From contig JACQXM010000053.1 of the NCBI GenBank assembly GCA_016208685.1, positions 26,867-90,866 on the forward strand: a stretch of 64,000 nt of DNA, given 5' to 3'. The stretch is from Planctomycetota bacterium (GTDB lineage: Bacteria; Planctomycetota; Phycisphaerae; UBA1845). The notes beneath the pieces are model-generated. The model was given only the letters and a program-made list of their open reading frames with translations. It searched no databases and was not told the origin of the DNA. The position numbers were made by a program, and so were the translations under genes. Below are positions 19,652 to 30,005 of the stretch, piece by piece (within the stretch, counting starts at the first letter, position 1; each line of letters starts with the position of its first letter).

Positions 19652-19838
19652 GGAGCCGCGACCGTAAGGGAGCGGGCGGCAGGGTGCGACAGGGCGGCAG
19701 ATCGCGGACGGTGATCTAGACACGCGCAGGCCGACGATGTCCGGACTACCTGACAATACAATCTGTGGCGAACCACCGGAGCCACGGTGTGGCACGGGCA
19801 TCTTGCCCGTGAATCACTGGGGTGGAAGCCCATGCCAC
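19652..19838 (+). repeat. dispersed repeat copy 3 and CACGGGCA palindrome
   Basis: The spacer upstream of the GT4 gene has the third copy of the GACCGT(C/A)AGGGAGCGGG repeat (19652-19678). It also has a hairpin with perfect 8-bp arms CACGGGCA/TGCCCGTG and a 3-nt loop (19793-19811), flanked by TGTGGCAC and ATGCCACG. No gene is seen between 19567 and 19856. Confidence 0.6.
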
Positions 19839-19856
19839 GAACTTCGCCGCAAACCA

Positions 19857-21326
19857 CTACGGTTCGCGCTCAAACCGCGTCACGTCCACCCAGTGAAAGC
19901 GACGGTCCTCGAACTCAGGATAATGCCCCGCCCACGCGGCCTTCACCTCCTGGGCCGCTCGGGTCGTCCGCGGCGTCCGTTGATACGCCACCAGCCACAC
20001 GCGCCCGCAATCCGCCTGCGGCCCCGGAGCGGTGGCCGGGTCGAGCACGCGCGGCTCCGGACGATCGGCCTGGTAGATCTGCCACTCCAGGGGCACCTTG
20101 CCGAAGGGATGAAACAGCACACAATCGCCGGCGCGATATTCCTCCGCCAGGAAGGCCAGCGCGTCGCGGTAGTTCTCTTTGTAGGGTATGAAGTAGTTGG
20201 CGCGCAGCGCGGCCGCCGAAAAAACCAGCACAACCGTCGTCCACGTCCACCGCACCGGCGGGCTCGACAAAGCCGTAAGGCCGCACGCCGCCAGAACGTA
20301 GTACGGCCCCGCCGACGCTGAAACCAGCCGAAGCGTGTACTTGCCGCCCAGGGCACCCACGACGGCCGCCAGGAACATCGGCACCACCACCAGGCACGTG
20401 AACAGCATCAGCCCCGGTCGCGCCGAACGCTGTGCCGCGGGCGGCACCTCGGACTGCCACAGCCTGGCGATTCCCAGGATCGCCGCGACGCCGAACAGCC
20501 CCAGCCCCACCGTAGCCTCGACCGCGGGTGTCGCTGCCTGCAATCCCGCCATTTTCGCGTTGCCGAAGGACGCCAGGGTGCTCAGCGGCGAGGTCCAGGA
20601 GAACGCGAACCAGGGAGGCTGCTCGCCGAAGTACTGCGGATCGACATAAAACACGCGCCGCACGATGCCCGACGCCAGCCACGGCAGGCATGCCAGCAGC
20701 ACCACCGCGAATCCGCCGGCCCACCATGAGCGTGGGATTCGGCACTCGCTACGCCGCAGCACGGCGTACGCCAGGAGCGCCACGACGATGAACGCCCCAT
20801 AGTAGTTGGTGTATGCCAGGAGGATGGTGGCGACCACCGTCGCGCACCAGGCGTACCCCGAACCCTCGTGAAACGCCTCCACGAAGGCGATGGCGACCGC
20901 CAGCGCCAGCAGGTGGAAGAGTGCATACGGCCGGGCCTCCTGTCCGTACATCACGCCCAGTTGCGACACCGCCATCAGCAACGCCGCAAACCCCGCCGTC
21001 GCCCGATCGACAAACCGTCGCGCCAGCACGTACAGCGCCGCGATGCCGCACGCCCCAAGCAGGGCCGACAGCAGCCGCGCCTCCCAGGCACCGAATCCGG
21101 CGACCTGGTGCCACGCGTGCAGCAGCAGGTAGTACAATGGCGGGTGCGTATCGACGTCCGTCACCAGCCGTGCGGGAATCTCGGCCATCGGCAGGCGGCT
21201 CGTGACCAGCGTATACGCCTCGTCGTACCACAGGCTCTGTTCGTCCAGGCGGAACAACCGTAGCGCCAGGCCCAGACCCACCGCCACGAAGAGCGGCCAT
21301 TCGTTCCTCAGCGTCGCACAGGTCAC
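19857..21326 (-). CDS. GT39/ArnT-like membrane glycosyltransferase
   Basis: The 489-residue protein has about 11 membrane helices. The first lumenal loop carries SLWYDEAYTLV; Asp35-Glu36 match the catalytic acidic residues of PMT/ArnT-type GT-C enzymes. DVDTHPPLYYLLLHAW and GQEARPYALFHLL are further typical family motifs. The last 120 residues are soluble. These enzymes use polyprenyl-phosphate sugars on the periplasmic side. The GTG start at 21326 is preceded by GGAGG about 6 nt upstream. It is part of the minus-strand glycan locus between two GT4 genes. Confidence 0.88.
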   Translation of the reverse strand: MTCATLRNEWPLFVAVGLGLALRLFRLDEQSLWYDEAYTLVTSRLPMAEIPARLVTDVDTHPPLYYLLLHAWHQVAGFGAWEARLLSALLGACGIAALYVLARRFVDRATAGFAALLMAVSQLGVMYGQEARPYALFHLLALAVAIAFVEAFHEGSGYAWCATVVATILLAYTNYYGAFIVVALLAYAVLRRSECRIPRSWWAGGFAVVLLACLPWLASGIVRRVFYVDPQYFGEQPPWFAFSWTSPLSTLASFGNAKMAGLQAATPAVEATVGLGLFGVAAILGIARLWQSEVPPAAQRSARPGLMLFTCLVVVPMFLAAVVGALGGKYTLRLVSASAGPYYVLAACGLTALSSPPVRWTWTTVVLVFSAAALRANYFIPYKENYRDALAFLAEEYRAGDCVLFHPFGKVPLEWQIYQADRPEPRVLDPATAPGPQADCGRVWLVAYQRTPRTTRAAQEVKAAWAGHYPEFEDRRFHWVDVTRFEREP

Positions 21327-21401
21327 CGGGGTCCTCCCCGCCGTCGCGTGCCTAGTGCTTCCCTCCCCGGCCGATGTCCTTCAACCATCACATCCTGCGA
21401 A

Positions 21402-22580
21402 TCAATGCGCCAGTTCATGAAACGCCTCGACCGCCTGCCGCGCCGAGCGCTCCCAGGAGAAGCACGCAGCGCGGGCGAGGCTCCTGGCGGCCATATCGTC
21501 GCGCAGGGCGTCGTCCCCGACCACCCGCCGCAGCAGGCCCACCAGCCCGCTCTCGTCCAGCGGATCGAACACCAGCCCGGCCTCGCCCACAACCTCCGGC
21601 AGCGAACCGCGATCGCTTACCACCACCGGCGCCCCGCAGCCCATCGCCTCCACCGCCGGAAGTCCGAACCCCTCCAGCAGCGAGGGGAACACAAACGCCA
21701 CGCAGGCGGCGTACAGATGCGCCAGATCGTCGTCCGGCACGAAGCCGGCAAAGCGGACGCGATTCATAGTGCCAAGCCGTGTCACCAGTCCCGCCAGCTG
21801 CTCGTGGCACGTGCGAAACACGTCGCCGGAATAATCACCCACGAAAACCAGGCGAACGTCACCGTAGGGCGCCTCACCCACCAGGCGGGTATGCGCGCGT
21901 ATCAAAGTGTCAAGGTTCTTATGCGGACTGATCCCCCCCACGGAGAGCAGAAATCGCTCGCCGGGCCGGATGCCGTGCCGGGCCAGCGCCGCAGCGCGAA
22001 CTTCACCGGCGGGCGGCACGCGTCGGAACGCCTCCGACGGCGCCTCGGAGACGATCCGCACCTGTTCATCCAGCAAACCGAACGCGGCCATCAATCCCCG
22101 CTTGGACGCCTGCGACACGGTGACCACGCGGGCGGACCGTGCCACCGCCAGGCGGGACTTCAAGTTCCAGAACCAGCGCGTGCGCCGCGTGTGGAATATC
22201 AGATGCGGCAGCGTCTCGGCGATGGCGTCGTGGAAGGTGACCAAAACCGGGAACCGCCCCAGCACCGGAAAGTAGGAGTACACCGCGGGAAAGAACATAA
22301 CGTCCGGCGACTCGCGCTGTACCAGCCGGGCCATGTTCAGCATGTCCCGCAGCCCGCGGCGGCCCTCCGCCGACGCCGCTTCAACCGCGGCCTCGGAGGT
22401 ATCCCCTACCGCCACGCGCATGTCCGGGGGGAATCGGGTGCACTCGGCGGTCTGGCGGTCGGCAAAAAGGATGTATTCGTCGTCGCCGGGCGAGCATGCG
22501 ATGGCGCCGACCAGTTCGCGGACGAACCGCCCGAACCCGCGCCCGTTGTTCCAGCTCGTTACGTCAATACCGATGCGCAT
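21402..22580 (-). CDS. GT4 family glycosyltransferase
   Basis: This 392-residue GT-B enzyme starts with MRIGIDVTSWNNGRGFGRFV, where the Gly-rich loop binds the acceptor or phosphate. The donor half has LLSVGGISPHKNLDTLIRA and the EX7E motif EGFGLPAVEAMGCGAPVV. The closest well-known layout is that of WbaZ/mannosyltransferase-like GT4 enzymes. Sugar and acceptor are not readable. The ATG at 22580 lacks a strong ribosome binding site. The spacer upstream (22581-22846) carries tandem short repeats but no gene. Confidence 0.9.
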   Translation of the reverse strand: MRIGIDVTSWNNGRGFGRFVRELVGAIACSPGDDEYILFADRQTAECTRFPPDMRVAVGDTSEAAVEAASAEGRRGLRDMLNMARLVQRESPDVMFFPAVYSYFPVLGRFPVLVTFHDAIAETLPHLIFHTRRTRWFWNLKSRLAVARSARVVTVSQASKRGLMAAFGLLDEQVRIVSEAPSEAFRRVPPAGEVRAAALARHGIRPGERFLLSVGGISPHKNLDTLIRAHTRLVGEAPYGDVRLVFVGDYSGDVFRTCHEQLAGLVTRLGTMNRVRFAGFVPDDDLAHLYAACVAFVFPSLLEGFGLPAVEAMGCGAPVVVSDRGSLPEVVGEAGLVFDPLDESGLVGLLRRVVGDDALRDDMAARSLARAACFSWERSARQAVEAFHELAH

Positions 22581-22724
22581 GGGGAACCGGCGCGATAGCA
22601 GGCATCAGATCGCCCCCCTCAGGCGATGCGAAACGTCGGGGATTCCCGATTGTCGATTGACCGTTGCTCCGTCGTCTTGTTGCTGACCCTGTTCCCCGTT
22701 CCTTCTCGTCGTCGCTCTATCCCC

Positions 22725-22838
22725 GTTTCGACATTCTGGCGTTTTGACGTTTTGACGTTTTAGCGTCTTGGCGTTTCCTCCCTTGTCGCCGCGTCGCCGC
22801 GTGCGCATCCTTCCGCATTCCGCATTCATCATTCCGCG
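22725..22838. repeat. 9-bp tandem array (CGTTTTGAC type) and ATTCCGC array
   Basis: From 22725 to 22776 there are five to six units of a 9-mer close to CGTTTTGAC, two of them perfect. From 22811 to 22838 an ATTCCGCATTC-type array follows. The reverse complement of the same 9-mer forms another array at 40862-40890, and a degenerate one lies at about 41706-41738. Confidence 0.75.
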
Positions 22839-22846
22839 CTGTGCTG

Positions 22847-23152
22847 CTATTGCCTTCGCATGACGACGATGCGGTTGTACGTGATCCCGACCGCCCAACC
22901 GGCAAGCCCCCCCACCAGCAAACCCCAGAACAGGCCCACGAACGCTCCGCCCCAGGTTACGGAGTAACCGATGAAATAGTGCCGCAGCAGCTTGAGATGT
23001 TCGCCCACCATCGGCCCGCCTTTGACCAGTAGCCAGACGGTCATCAGGAACAACCCCCCGCCACAGATCAACCCCAGCACCACGGCGAGGATCCCCGCCT
23101 TGATCCGCGCTACCCGCCGAACCACCTCGCGATCCACCGACATCGTGTTCAT
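22847..23152 (-). CDS. small two-helix membrane protein, paralogue of the neighbouring enzyme's C-terminal domain
   Basis: The 101-residue protein (ATG at 23152; a longer frame to 23206 exists) has a short basic N-terminus and two long hydrophobic helices. Between them is LVKGGPMVGEHLKLLRHY, then GYSVTWGGAFVGLFWGLLVG. The same pattern (GGPMVG, LLxxY, SVxWxGAxVGxFW) forms the C-terminal 90 residues of the FAD oxidoreductase encoded 72 bp upstream. It is therefore a free-standing copy of that enzyme's membrane module. A partner or anchor role for the oxidoreductase is plausible. No known family was recognised. Confidence 0.75.
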   Translation of the reverse strand: MNTMSVDREVVRRVARIKAGILAVVLGLICGGGLFLMTVWLLVKGGPMVGEHLKLLRHYFIGYSVTWGGAFVGLFWGLLVGGLAGWAVGITYNRIVVMRRQ

Positions 23153-23224
23153 CCGGAATCCGTCCCTTCTGCTCCTTCGGCCCATCGCTACCAGGCAGCG
23201 CCGCATGCCGCCCGACGGCGGCCG

Positions 23225-25063
23225 CTACACCTTGTCCAGTATGTCCTTGCTCTCCTCCTCCTCCGCGTGCCGCTTCACGAAGATGGCGAACGCCCACTCT
23301 GTCCAGTTGTGCAGCCGGGCGCAGCCGTATCCGACCGCGAACCCCACCAAGCTCGCCCAGAACCAGCCCACCAGCGCCCCGGCCCAGCTCACCGAGAAGC
23401 CCGGCAAGTAGTTGCCCAGAAGCTGGAGCGTCTTGCCCACCATGGGTCCGCCCCGAAGCAGCAGGACGACAGTGGCGAGCAACAGCGCCGCGCCCGAGAC
23501 CAACCCCACGGACGTGCCCAACGCTACGGGCTCCAGCCGCGCGAACGCCTCCTCGATCACCTCTTCCTCCGGCGCGACAGCCCCGCCCGCCGGCACGGCG
23601 ACCGTCACCTTCGAAGGCACCAGGCGATCGCCCGCGGGCGCCGCCCCTTTCGCTTCCTCGTGGTATTCCTTCTCCACGTTCACCGACCAGATGTCGTAGT
23701 TCGCTCCCGCCACGTTACGTGCCGCGTACACGCCGGTAAGCATCGAATGATCCTGATTATTGTAGCGATGCTGCCCGTTGCGCCCGATGGTCTGCAGGTT
23801 GGTCAGGGTGTCGAGATACCGGCGGAGGACCGCCAGGTGGTCCTGGTACACCTGGTCGTAGACCGGGTACGCCTTCTTCATCCGCACCACGGTGCCGTCC
23901 TCGACCTCGCCGGCTTCGATCAAACCGATCTGCGTGCACTCTCGGATACCCAGCTCTACCAGCCGCTCGTCAGGCCAGTCCCAATGCTCGTCCGCATCCC
24001 AGAGGAAATACTCCAGGCCCAGCGACGTCCGCGACTCGTCCGGCACCATCGACGGGCTCCAGTTCTTGTAATTCTGGATGCGGCCCATCTTCACTTCCGG
24101 TGTGTGGATGTAGATCCAGTTGTCGGGGAAGATGTGTTCCCGCTTGACGATCAGAACGGCCGTCAGGTAATCGCGATAGCGGAGCGACTCCGCGGCCCGC
24201 AACACCTCGGGCGGCGGCGGCGGATCCAGGGCGCGGATCAGTTCCCGCAGGGGCATGGTGGAAAAGAAGTGCGTTCCGCCGAATTCGACGAGCTTCCCCT
24301 GCGGATCGCGCCCGTACACACATTCGACCCGGCCGCCGGCGTGGCGGATGCGATCCACCTTCAAGCCGCGCATGGTGGGGCTGCCCCTGTCGGCGAGGAG
24401 CACCTCGCAGCGTTCCCACATCATGCCCGGCCCGAACCGCGGGTATTTGAACTTGTCGATCAGCGTGGTGATGATCCGCCCGTCACGGTCCCGCCCCTTG
24501 CCGCCCAACAGTGCGTTTCGCAGCGCTTCGGTAAGCGACAGATTCTTGATGCGCTGCGCCGCCCAATCCGCGGAGATCTCGTTGCAGGGTATCCCCCAGA
24601 CCTTCTCGGTGTAGGTCTTGAAGAAGATGTTGTAGAGCCGGTGGCCGAAACGGTTGGAAACCCACTGCTCGAAGTTGTCCTCCCGCGCCGAGGGGAAGAA
24701 CTTGGCCTTGGCGTATGACATCCCGATCAGGACCGACTCCACCGGCCCCAGCCCGGCAAGCGCGTTTCTTGCCTGCAAGGGGTAGTCGAAGAAGTGGCCG
24801 CGATAGTGGATGCGCGACATCCGCGGGCGGAGCAGGAATTCCTCGCCCAGTATCTCATCCCACAGCTCGTTGATCAGCGGAACCTTGGAGAAAAACCGAT
24901 GCCCGCCGATGTCGAAGCGGTACCCGCGATAGCTGACGGTGCGCGAAAGCCCGCCCACGAGCTGGTCCGCTTCCAGAACGGTGGAGCGGATCCCCAGCTT
25001 GGCGAGCTCGTAGGCGGCGGTCAGCCCCGCTGGACCCGCTCCGATAATAACAGCTGAATTCAC
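23225..25063 (-). CDS. FAD-dependent oxidoreductase (UGM/protoporphyrinogen oxidase-like) with membrane tail
   Basis: The protein has 612 residues from a GTG at 25063, with AGGA 7 nt upstream. The dinucleotide-binding fold is VIIGAGPAGLTAAYELAKLG, with Glu in STVLEAD; VGGLSRT follows. The DIGGHRFFSK and YTEKVWGIPCNEIS regions are typical of NAD(P)/FAD proteins related to UDP-galactopyranose mutase and found in glycan clusters. From about residue 515 there are two membrane helices with GGPMVGKTLQLLGNYLPG. This module is duplicated as a separate gene just downstream. A role in making an unusual sugar for the surface glycan is likely but unproven. Squalene/carotenoid-type desaturation is an alternative. 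Confidence 0.82.
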   Translation of the reverse strand: MNSAVIIGAGPAGLTAAYELAKLGIRSTVLEADQLVGGLSRTVSYRGYRFDIGGHRFFSKVPLINELWDEILGEEFLLRPRMSRIHYRGHFFDYPLQARNALAGLGPVESVLIGMSYAKAKFFPSAREDNFEQWVSNRFGHRLYNIFFKTYTEKVWGIPCNEISADWAAQRIKNLSLTEALRNALLGGKGRDRDGRIITTLIDKFKYPRFGPGMMWERCEVLLADRGSPTMRGLKVDRIRHAGGRVECVYGRDPQGKLVEFGGTHFFSTMPLRELIRALDPPPPPEVLRAAESLRYRDYLTAVLIVKREHIFPDNWIYIHTPEVKMGRIQNYKNWSPSMVPDESRTSLGLEYFLWDADEHWDWPDERLVELGIRECTQIGLIEAGEVEDGTVVRMKKAYPVYDQVYQDHLAVLRRYLDTLTNLQTIGRNGQHRYNNQDHSMLTGVYAARNVAGANYDIWSVNVEKEYHEEAKGAAPAGDRLVPSKVTVAVPAGGAVAPEEEVIEEAFARLEPVALGTSVGLVSGAALLLATVVLLLRGGPMVGKTLQLLGNYLPGFSVSWAGALVGWFWASLVGFAVGYGCARLHNWTEWAFAIFVKRHAEEEESKDILDKV

Positions 25064-25154
25064 GCCTGGGTCCTGGATTCCCGCAATCGGTAGCGTGCTC
25101 TGCGCAGACTCCGTCCCCGTCGGCTCCCGCCTGGCCGCGCAGTTGCGCCCCTCT

Positions 25155-25194
25155 TATAATCGGTCGATTGTACTGGCACTCGCGGGTATGTCGA
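25155..25194. promoter_or_regulatory. candidate divergent promoters
   Basis: On the minus strand TCGACA (25189-25194) and TACAAT (25167-25172) are 16 bp apart, upstream of the FAD oxidoreductase gene. On the plus strand a perfect TATAAT (25155-25160) faces the GT39-type gene, but without a good -35 box. No operator symmetry was noticed. Confidence 0.45.
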
Positions 25195-25301
25195 AGCAGG
25201 CGCCCCGCACCGGTCGATGGGTTTCATCGTAGAGCGTTGGATCGGAAGACCGCCCGCGTGGCGCCCAATACCGGACCTGCGCCTCTCGGGCCTGAGCAAC
25301 C

Positions 25302-27035
25302 ATGAGCGTTGAACCCATCGAAAGCCGCCGGGCGACCAACCGGCTCGCTGTGGCCTTGGTCGCGCTTGCGGTCGGCCTCCACGGCTACCGCTTCACGCAC
25401 AGCCTCGGCGAGTTCATCGACGCCTCGCATCACTTGATGAACGGCATCTTCATCCACGACGTGCTGCACCAACCCATCACCGCCCTTTCCGATCCCAGGG
25501 CCTTCGCGTTCAACTACTACCGGCATTACCCCGCCGTCAACCTCGGGTATTACCCGCCCGTCTTCCCCCTGACCGAAGCGGCGATGATGCTTCTCTTCGG
25601 CGTATCGGGCGCGACGGGGCAGCTCACGGTCCTCCTGCACACCATTCCACTGACGCTCTTTGCCTTCGCGTGGTTCCGCCTGCGGCTTTCGCTGTGGTGG
25701 GCCGCCGGTGCAACGGTGCTGCTTGTGGCCGCCCCGTTCCTCGTATACTGGGGGCGCGACATCATGCTGGAGACGCCCGTGCTGGCCTGGGTCATGGGCG
25801 CCGTGCTTTTCTTCGAGCGTGCGCTACGTAGCGACCGCCCCGCGTGGTCCGCCTGCCTCGGCTGGGCGACCATGTCCATTCTCGCCATGTGGACCAAACA
25901 GCAGGCTCTGATGCTCCCCATCCTGTTTGCCGTCGCCGTGCTCGCCGCCGGACGGTGGCGCCATCTCTTGCAGTTGCCGGTGCTGTGCTGTGGCTTCCTG
26001 GTCGCCCTGGGGGCGGCCGGGCTGCTCGGGCTGATGTACGCCCAGGGCGGCGATGTGGTGGGGCATTCGCTGGGCTTCACCGCGCAGCACGTGGCCGATC
26101 GCTTCAACGCCCGGCAGTGGCTCTTCTACTTCAAGAAGCTCCCCCTGGTGTGCGGCTGGCCCCTGCTGGCGTTCGCCGCGCTCGGGGTCGTCACCGTCCT
26201 CATGCGGCGCATTCGCGGTCTTTCGCCGGTGGTGGCCTGGCTAGTTGTATTCTATGTCGTGCATTCCTATCCGCGTGCCCAGGACTCGCGTTATGCGATC
26301 CTCTGGCTCCCGCCGATCTGCCTGTTGGCGACACTGGGCGCCCAGGGCGCCGGCGCGGCGTTGGCGGCGGTGCGGCGCGCTGGGAACCAAGTTACCAGCC
26401 GCCCCGGGGCCGCCGGTTCTACCGGCCTTGCGGCGTTGCTTGCGGCGCTGCTGGTCGGCGAGTCGCTGGTTCGTTCGTTGTGGGTCCGCGTGCCCCCGGT
26501 ACCGCCTGCCTACACGCGAGCCACCGACGACCTCGCGGAGTTGCTGGGGGATTTCAGTTGCCTGTCGTTCGTGCCCAGTGTGGCGGCGCGGCCCGCGGTG
26601 CTGTTCCGGCTCGCCGTGGAGGAGCGGCGTTCCTCGGCCCACGACATCTATGCCTTCGGCCGGATGCTGCGTGCCCACCATGTGCTGCGCGATTGGCGCA
26701 GCAACTGGGGCGACGTCCGCACCCTGGCAGGTAAACTCGAAGAGTGGAATATCAAGTACATCCTCCTGGAACGGCCCACGGTTCTCAACCCCGGGTTCGG
26801 CGACGAAGAGATCGACGAAGCGCTCGAGCTGGTGCTGGCGCTCGGGGAGTTCCGCCTGCGGAGCGAGTATGCCGTCGACCTGTCCCTGCCCCGATACCCG
26901 GCGCCCATGAAGCCCGGTGAGTATCCGCAGCGTAAGCTGTTGCTCTATGAGCGCATCGCGCCCATGACCTACAACCCCGGCGCACACCCCGCGCTGCAAC
27001 CCCACCGCGTGCCCATGACCATCCCGGGCACGTGA
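25302..27035 (+). CDS. GT39-type membrane glycosyltransferase
   Basis: The 577-residue protein has about ten membrane helices and a C-terminal soluble region of about 170 residues. The first lumenal loop has EFIDASHHLMNGIFIHDVL and later NLGYYPPVFPLTEAAMM. In PMT-family enzymes an acidic residue of this loop and a Pro-rich PPxxP-like element are typical. RAQDSRYAILWLPP is another family-like motif. It is the only plus-strand gene in this half of the window and is divergent from the FAD oxidoreductase gene. It ends 31 bp before the convergent ABC permease gene. Donor and acceptor are unknown. Confidence 0.8.
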   Translation: MSVEPIESRRATNRLAVALVALAVGLHGYRFTHSLGEFIDASHHLMNGIFIHDVLHQPITALSDPRAFAFNYYRHYPAVNLGYYPPVFPLTEAAMMLLFGVSGATGQLTVLLHTIPLTLFAFAWFRLRLSLWWAAGATVLLVAAPFLVYWGRDIMLETPVLAWVMGAVLFFERALRSDRPAWSACLGWATMSILAMWTKQQALMLPILFAVAVLAAGRWRHLLQLPVLCCGFLVALGAAGLLGLMYAQGGDVVGHSLGFTAQHVADRFNARQWLFYFKKLPLVCGWPLLAFAALGVVTVLMRRIRGLSPVVAWLVVFYVVHSYPRAQDSRYAILWLPPICLLATLGAQGAGAALAAVRRAGNQVTSRPGAAGSTGLAALLAALLVGESLVRSLWVRVPPVPPAYTRATDDLAELLGDFSCLSFVPSVAARPAVLFRLAVEERRSSAHDIYAFGRMLRAHHVLRDWRSNWGDVRTLAGKLEEWNIKYILLERPTVLNPGFGDEEIDEALELVLALGEFRLRSEYAVDLSLPRYPAPMKPGEYPQRKLLLYERIAPMTYNPGAHPALQPHRVPMTIPGT

Positions 27036-27066
27036 TGCCGGCCGCGGACCGGGGTGCGGGATCGGC

Positions 27067-28890
27067 TCAGGTGCCCGACTGCTTGCGCACGATCATGTCG
27101 AAGTTCCGCACCAGCCCGGTGTAGACACTCCAGACCACGAACGCGAACACCACCGCGGCGCCGGTACTGCCCAGCACCGCCGCGGTCCGCGCCGCCTGCG
27201 CCCCCGCCGCGAAGTCCTTGGGGTTGGCATCAAAAAGCTGCAACGGATCGACCAGGTAGAAGATTGACGTAAACGGCGTAAACGGCGCCAGCAGGGCGCC
27301 GAACTCCGCCCCGCCCGAACTGCGCACCACCGCAAAACCGAGCATGGAGGCCGTGCCGAAGAGCAGGATGACCAGACCCACGCTGTACATGACTGCCGCC
27401 ACATTCTTGCGGCTGATGAGCGAAATCCGCAAGCCAATGACGCAGGCGCACGCGGTATAGATGATCATCAGCGCCGCGATCTCAAAAGCGGTCTCGATCC
27501 ACACCGCCGGCGGAGGCGATTTCCGCCCCAGCCCCGCGATGCCGAACAGCAGCAGGAACAGCACCGGCCCCAGCAGCAGCGGCACCGCGAAGCTCACCAA
27601 CCCGCGCAACTTGCCCCAGAGAATGTACTTGCTGGTCAGCGGCGTGGTCAGCAGCAGGTCCATGGTCTTGGACTCCTTCTCCTTGGTCATGGACGTGGCC
27701 GCGGTGTTGGTGGCGATGATCACCGCGATAGCAAACTGCACGATGATCAGCTTCGCCAGCCAGGGGCGGACCTCGTCCGCGGGCATGCTGCCCAGCACGT
27801 GAGCGAGGAACAGGAGCGCCAGCCCCGCCAGGCCGCCGAGAATGACCGTCCAGCGCAGCATGGCGCCTCCCGCGGCGCGAGTGCGGGCCTCGCGCCAGGC
27901 AACGGGATTCGCCCAGACGGTGCGCGGCGCCCGCGTTCGCTCGCCCGGGACACGCCGGGAGAAGCGCTGGAGAAGCGTCCCCAGCACGGTCGGCTCGCCG
28001 ATCTTGGCGCCGCGTCGGACGAAGAGGACGCTCGCCAGCGTCAAGAGCAGCGCCAGCGCCAGGGTCCAGGCAAGGTAGGCCGCGGAGGGAAACGCCAGCG
28101 CGTAACGCGTAAGGTCGAGCCCGCCCGCGAGGCTGACATACGTGGGCGGGTGTACGCGGTTCAGCGCCACGTCCAGCGCCAGGAAGGGGTGCAACGGTGT
28201 CAGCCAGCTCATGCGCCGCCCCGCAATGTTGGGCGGGGATGCCGCCACCCAGGTGTCGTCCCAGAGCCCCAGCAGATACACGCTGAGCAGGTACAGTCCG
28301 ATGACCAGGTAGAAGGAGAAAATCGTCACCCGCGTGCCGATGCGGATCATGGCGATGAAGATCGCCAGCGCCCCGGTCAGGAACGCCGTCGAGCCCGCCA
28401 GCGCGAAGCTCTCCAGAATCTGCATCGTGGTCACGCCGCCGTACACCATGGTGATGAGGAAAATCGGCAGGCCGGCAAGCAGCAGCATCATGACGAAGTA
28501 AAGCCGGCTCATCAGCGAGCCGAAGACGATCTGCGCGCTGCTGAGTGGCGTGGAAAGCAGGATGTTGAACGTCTGGGCGTCACGCTCCTGGGTGATGGCG
28601 CCGGCGGTGAACACCGGGGCCAGGAAGCACATCAACGCCAATTGCGCCGTGGCCGCGAACTTAAACGTCTGCGAGGCCCCCTTGGCCAGCTCCGCCAGCG
28701 ACGCGCTCTGCCCCCCCATGGACACGAACAGTGAAATGAGCACCACGCCCAGAAGCACGCCCAGGTAGGCAACCCGCATCCACAGGTGCCGCGGCCGCCG
28801 CGATGCGCCGCACACCACCCGCACCAGGATGGGGTTGGCCGGCAGCAGGTGCCAGAGCCAGAGCCAAAGTGACCTAAGGGTAGCGGACAT
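27067..28890 (-). CDS. ABC-2 type transporter permease, double-length
   Basis: The 607-residue protein looks like two ABC-2 permease halves in one chain, each of about six helices. Both halves carry the same cytoplasmic motif: ITQERDAQTFNILLSTPLSSAQIVFG in the first and MTKEKESKTMDLLLTTPLTSKYILWG in the second (shown in part: QERDAQTFNILLSTPL and KEKESKTMDLLLTTPL). This is the coupling region that contacts the ATPase. Its ATPase is encoded 135 bp upstream on the same strand. The substrate is not predictable. The position at the end of the MoxR-Bat operon suggests a shared function in the cell envelope, as with GldF-like permeases. The ATG at 28890 is the chosen start. Confidence 0.9.
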   Translation of the reverse strand: MSATLRSLWLWLWHLLPANPILVRVVCGASRRPRHLWMRVAYLGVLLGVVLISLFVSMGGQSASLAELAKGASQTFKFAATAQLALMCFLAPVFTAGAITQERDAQTFNILLSTPLSSAQIVFGSLMSRLYFVMMLLLAGLPIFLITMVYGGVTTMQILESFALAGSTAFLTGALAIFIAMIRIGTRVTIFSFYLVIGLYLLSVYLLGLWDDTWVAASPPNIAGRRMSWLTPLHPFLALDVALNRVHPPTYVSLAGGLDLTRYALAFPSAAYLAWTLALALLLTLASVLFVRRGAKIGEPTVLGTLLQRFSRRVPGERTRAPRTVWANPVAWREARTRAAGGAMLRWTVILGGLAGLALLFLAHVLGSMPADEVRPWLAKLIIVQFAIAVIIATNTAATSMTKEKESKTMDLLLTTPLTSKYILWGKLRGLVSFAVPLLLGPVLFLLLFGIAGLGRKSPPPAVWIETAFEIAALMIIYTACACVIGLRISLISRKNVAAVMYSVGLVILLFGTASMLGFAVVRSSGGAEFGALLAPFTPFTSIFYLVDPLQLFDANPKDFAAGAQAARTAAVLGSTGAAVVFAFVVWSVYTGLVRNFDMIVRKQSGT

Positions 28891-29025
28891 GACTATGATC
28901 TGCCCGGAAACGGAGGATCGTCGATGAACGTTGGACCATCACCACTGCCATACGCCGACATTTCAGACCGCGGCGCCTCGGGGGCCTGAGCATCCGCCGT
29001 TGACCTTCGCCTTGCGCAATCCGCG

Positions 29026-29955
<930 letters not shown>

Positions 29956-30005
29956 GGGCAATCCCCACGGCGGCATGGCGGCCGCCGCGCGCGGTACGGC
30001 GCGAC

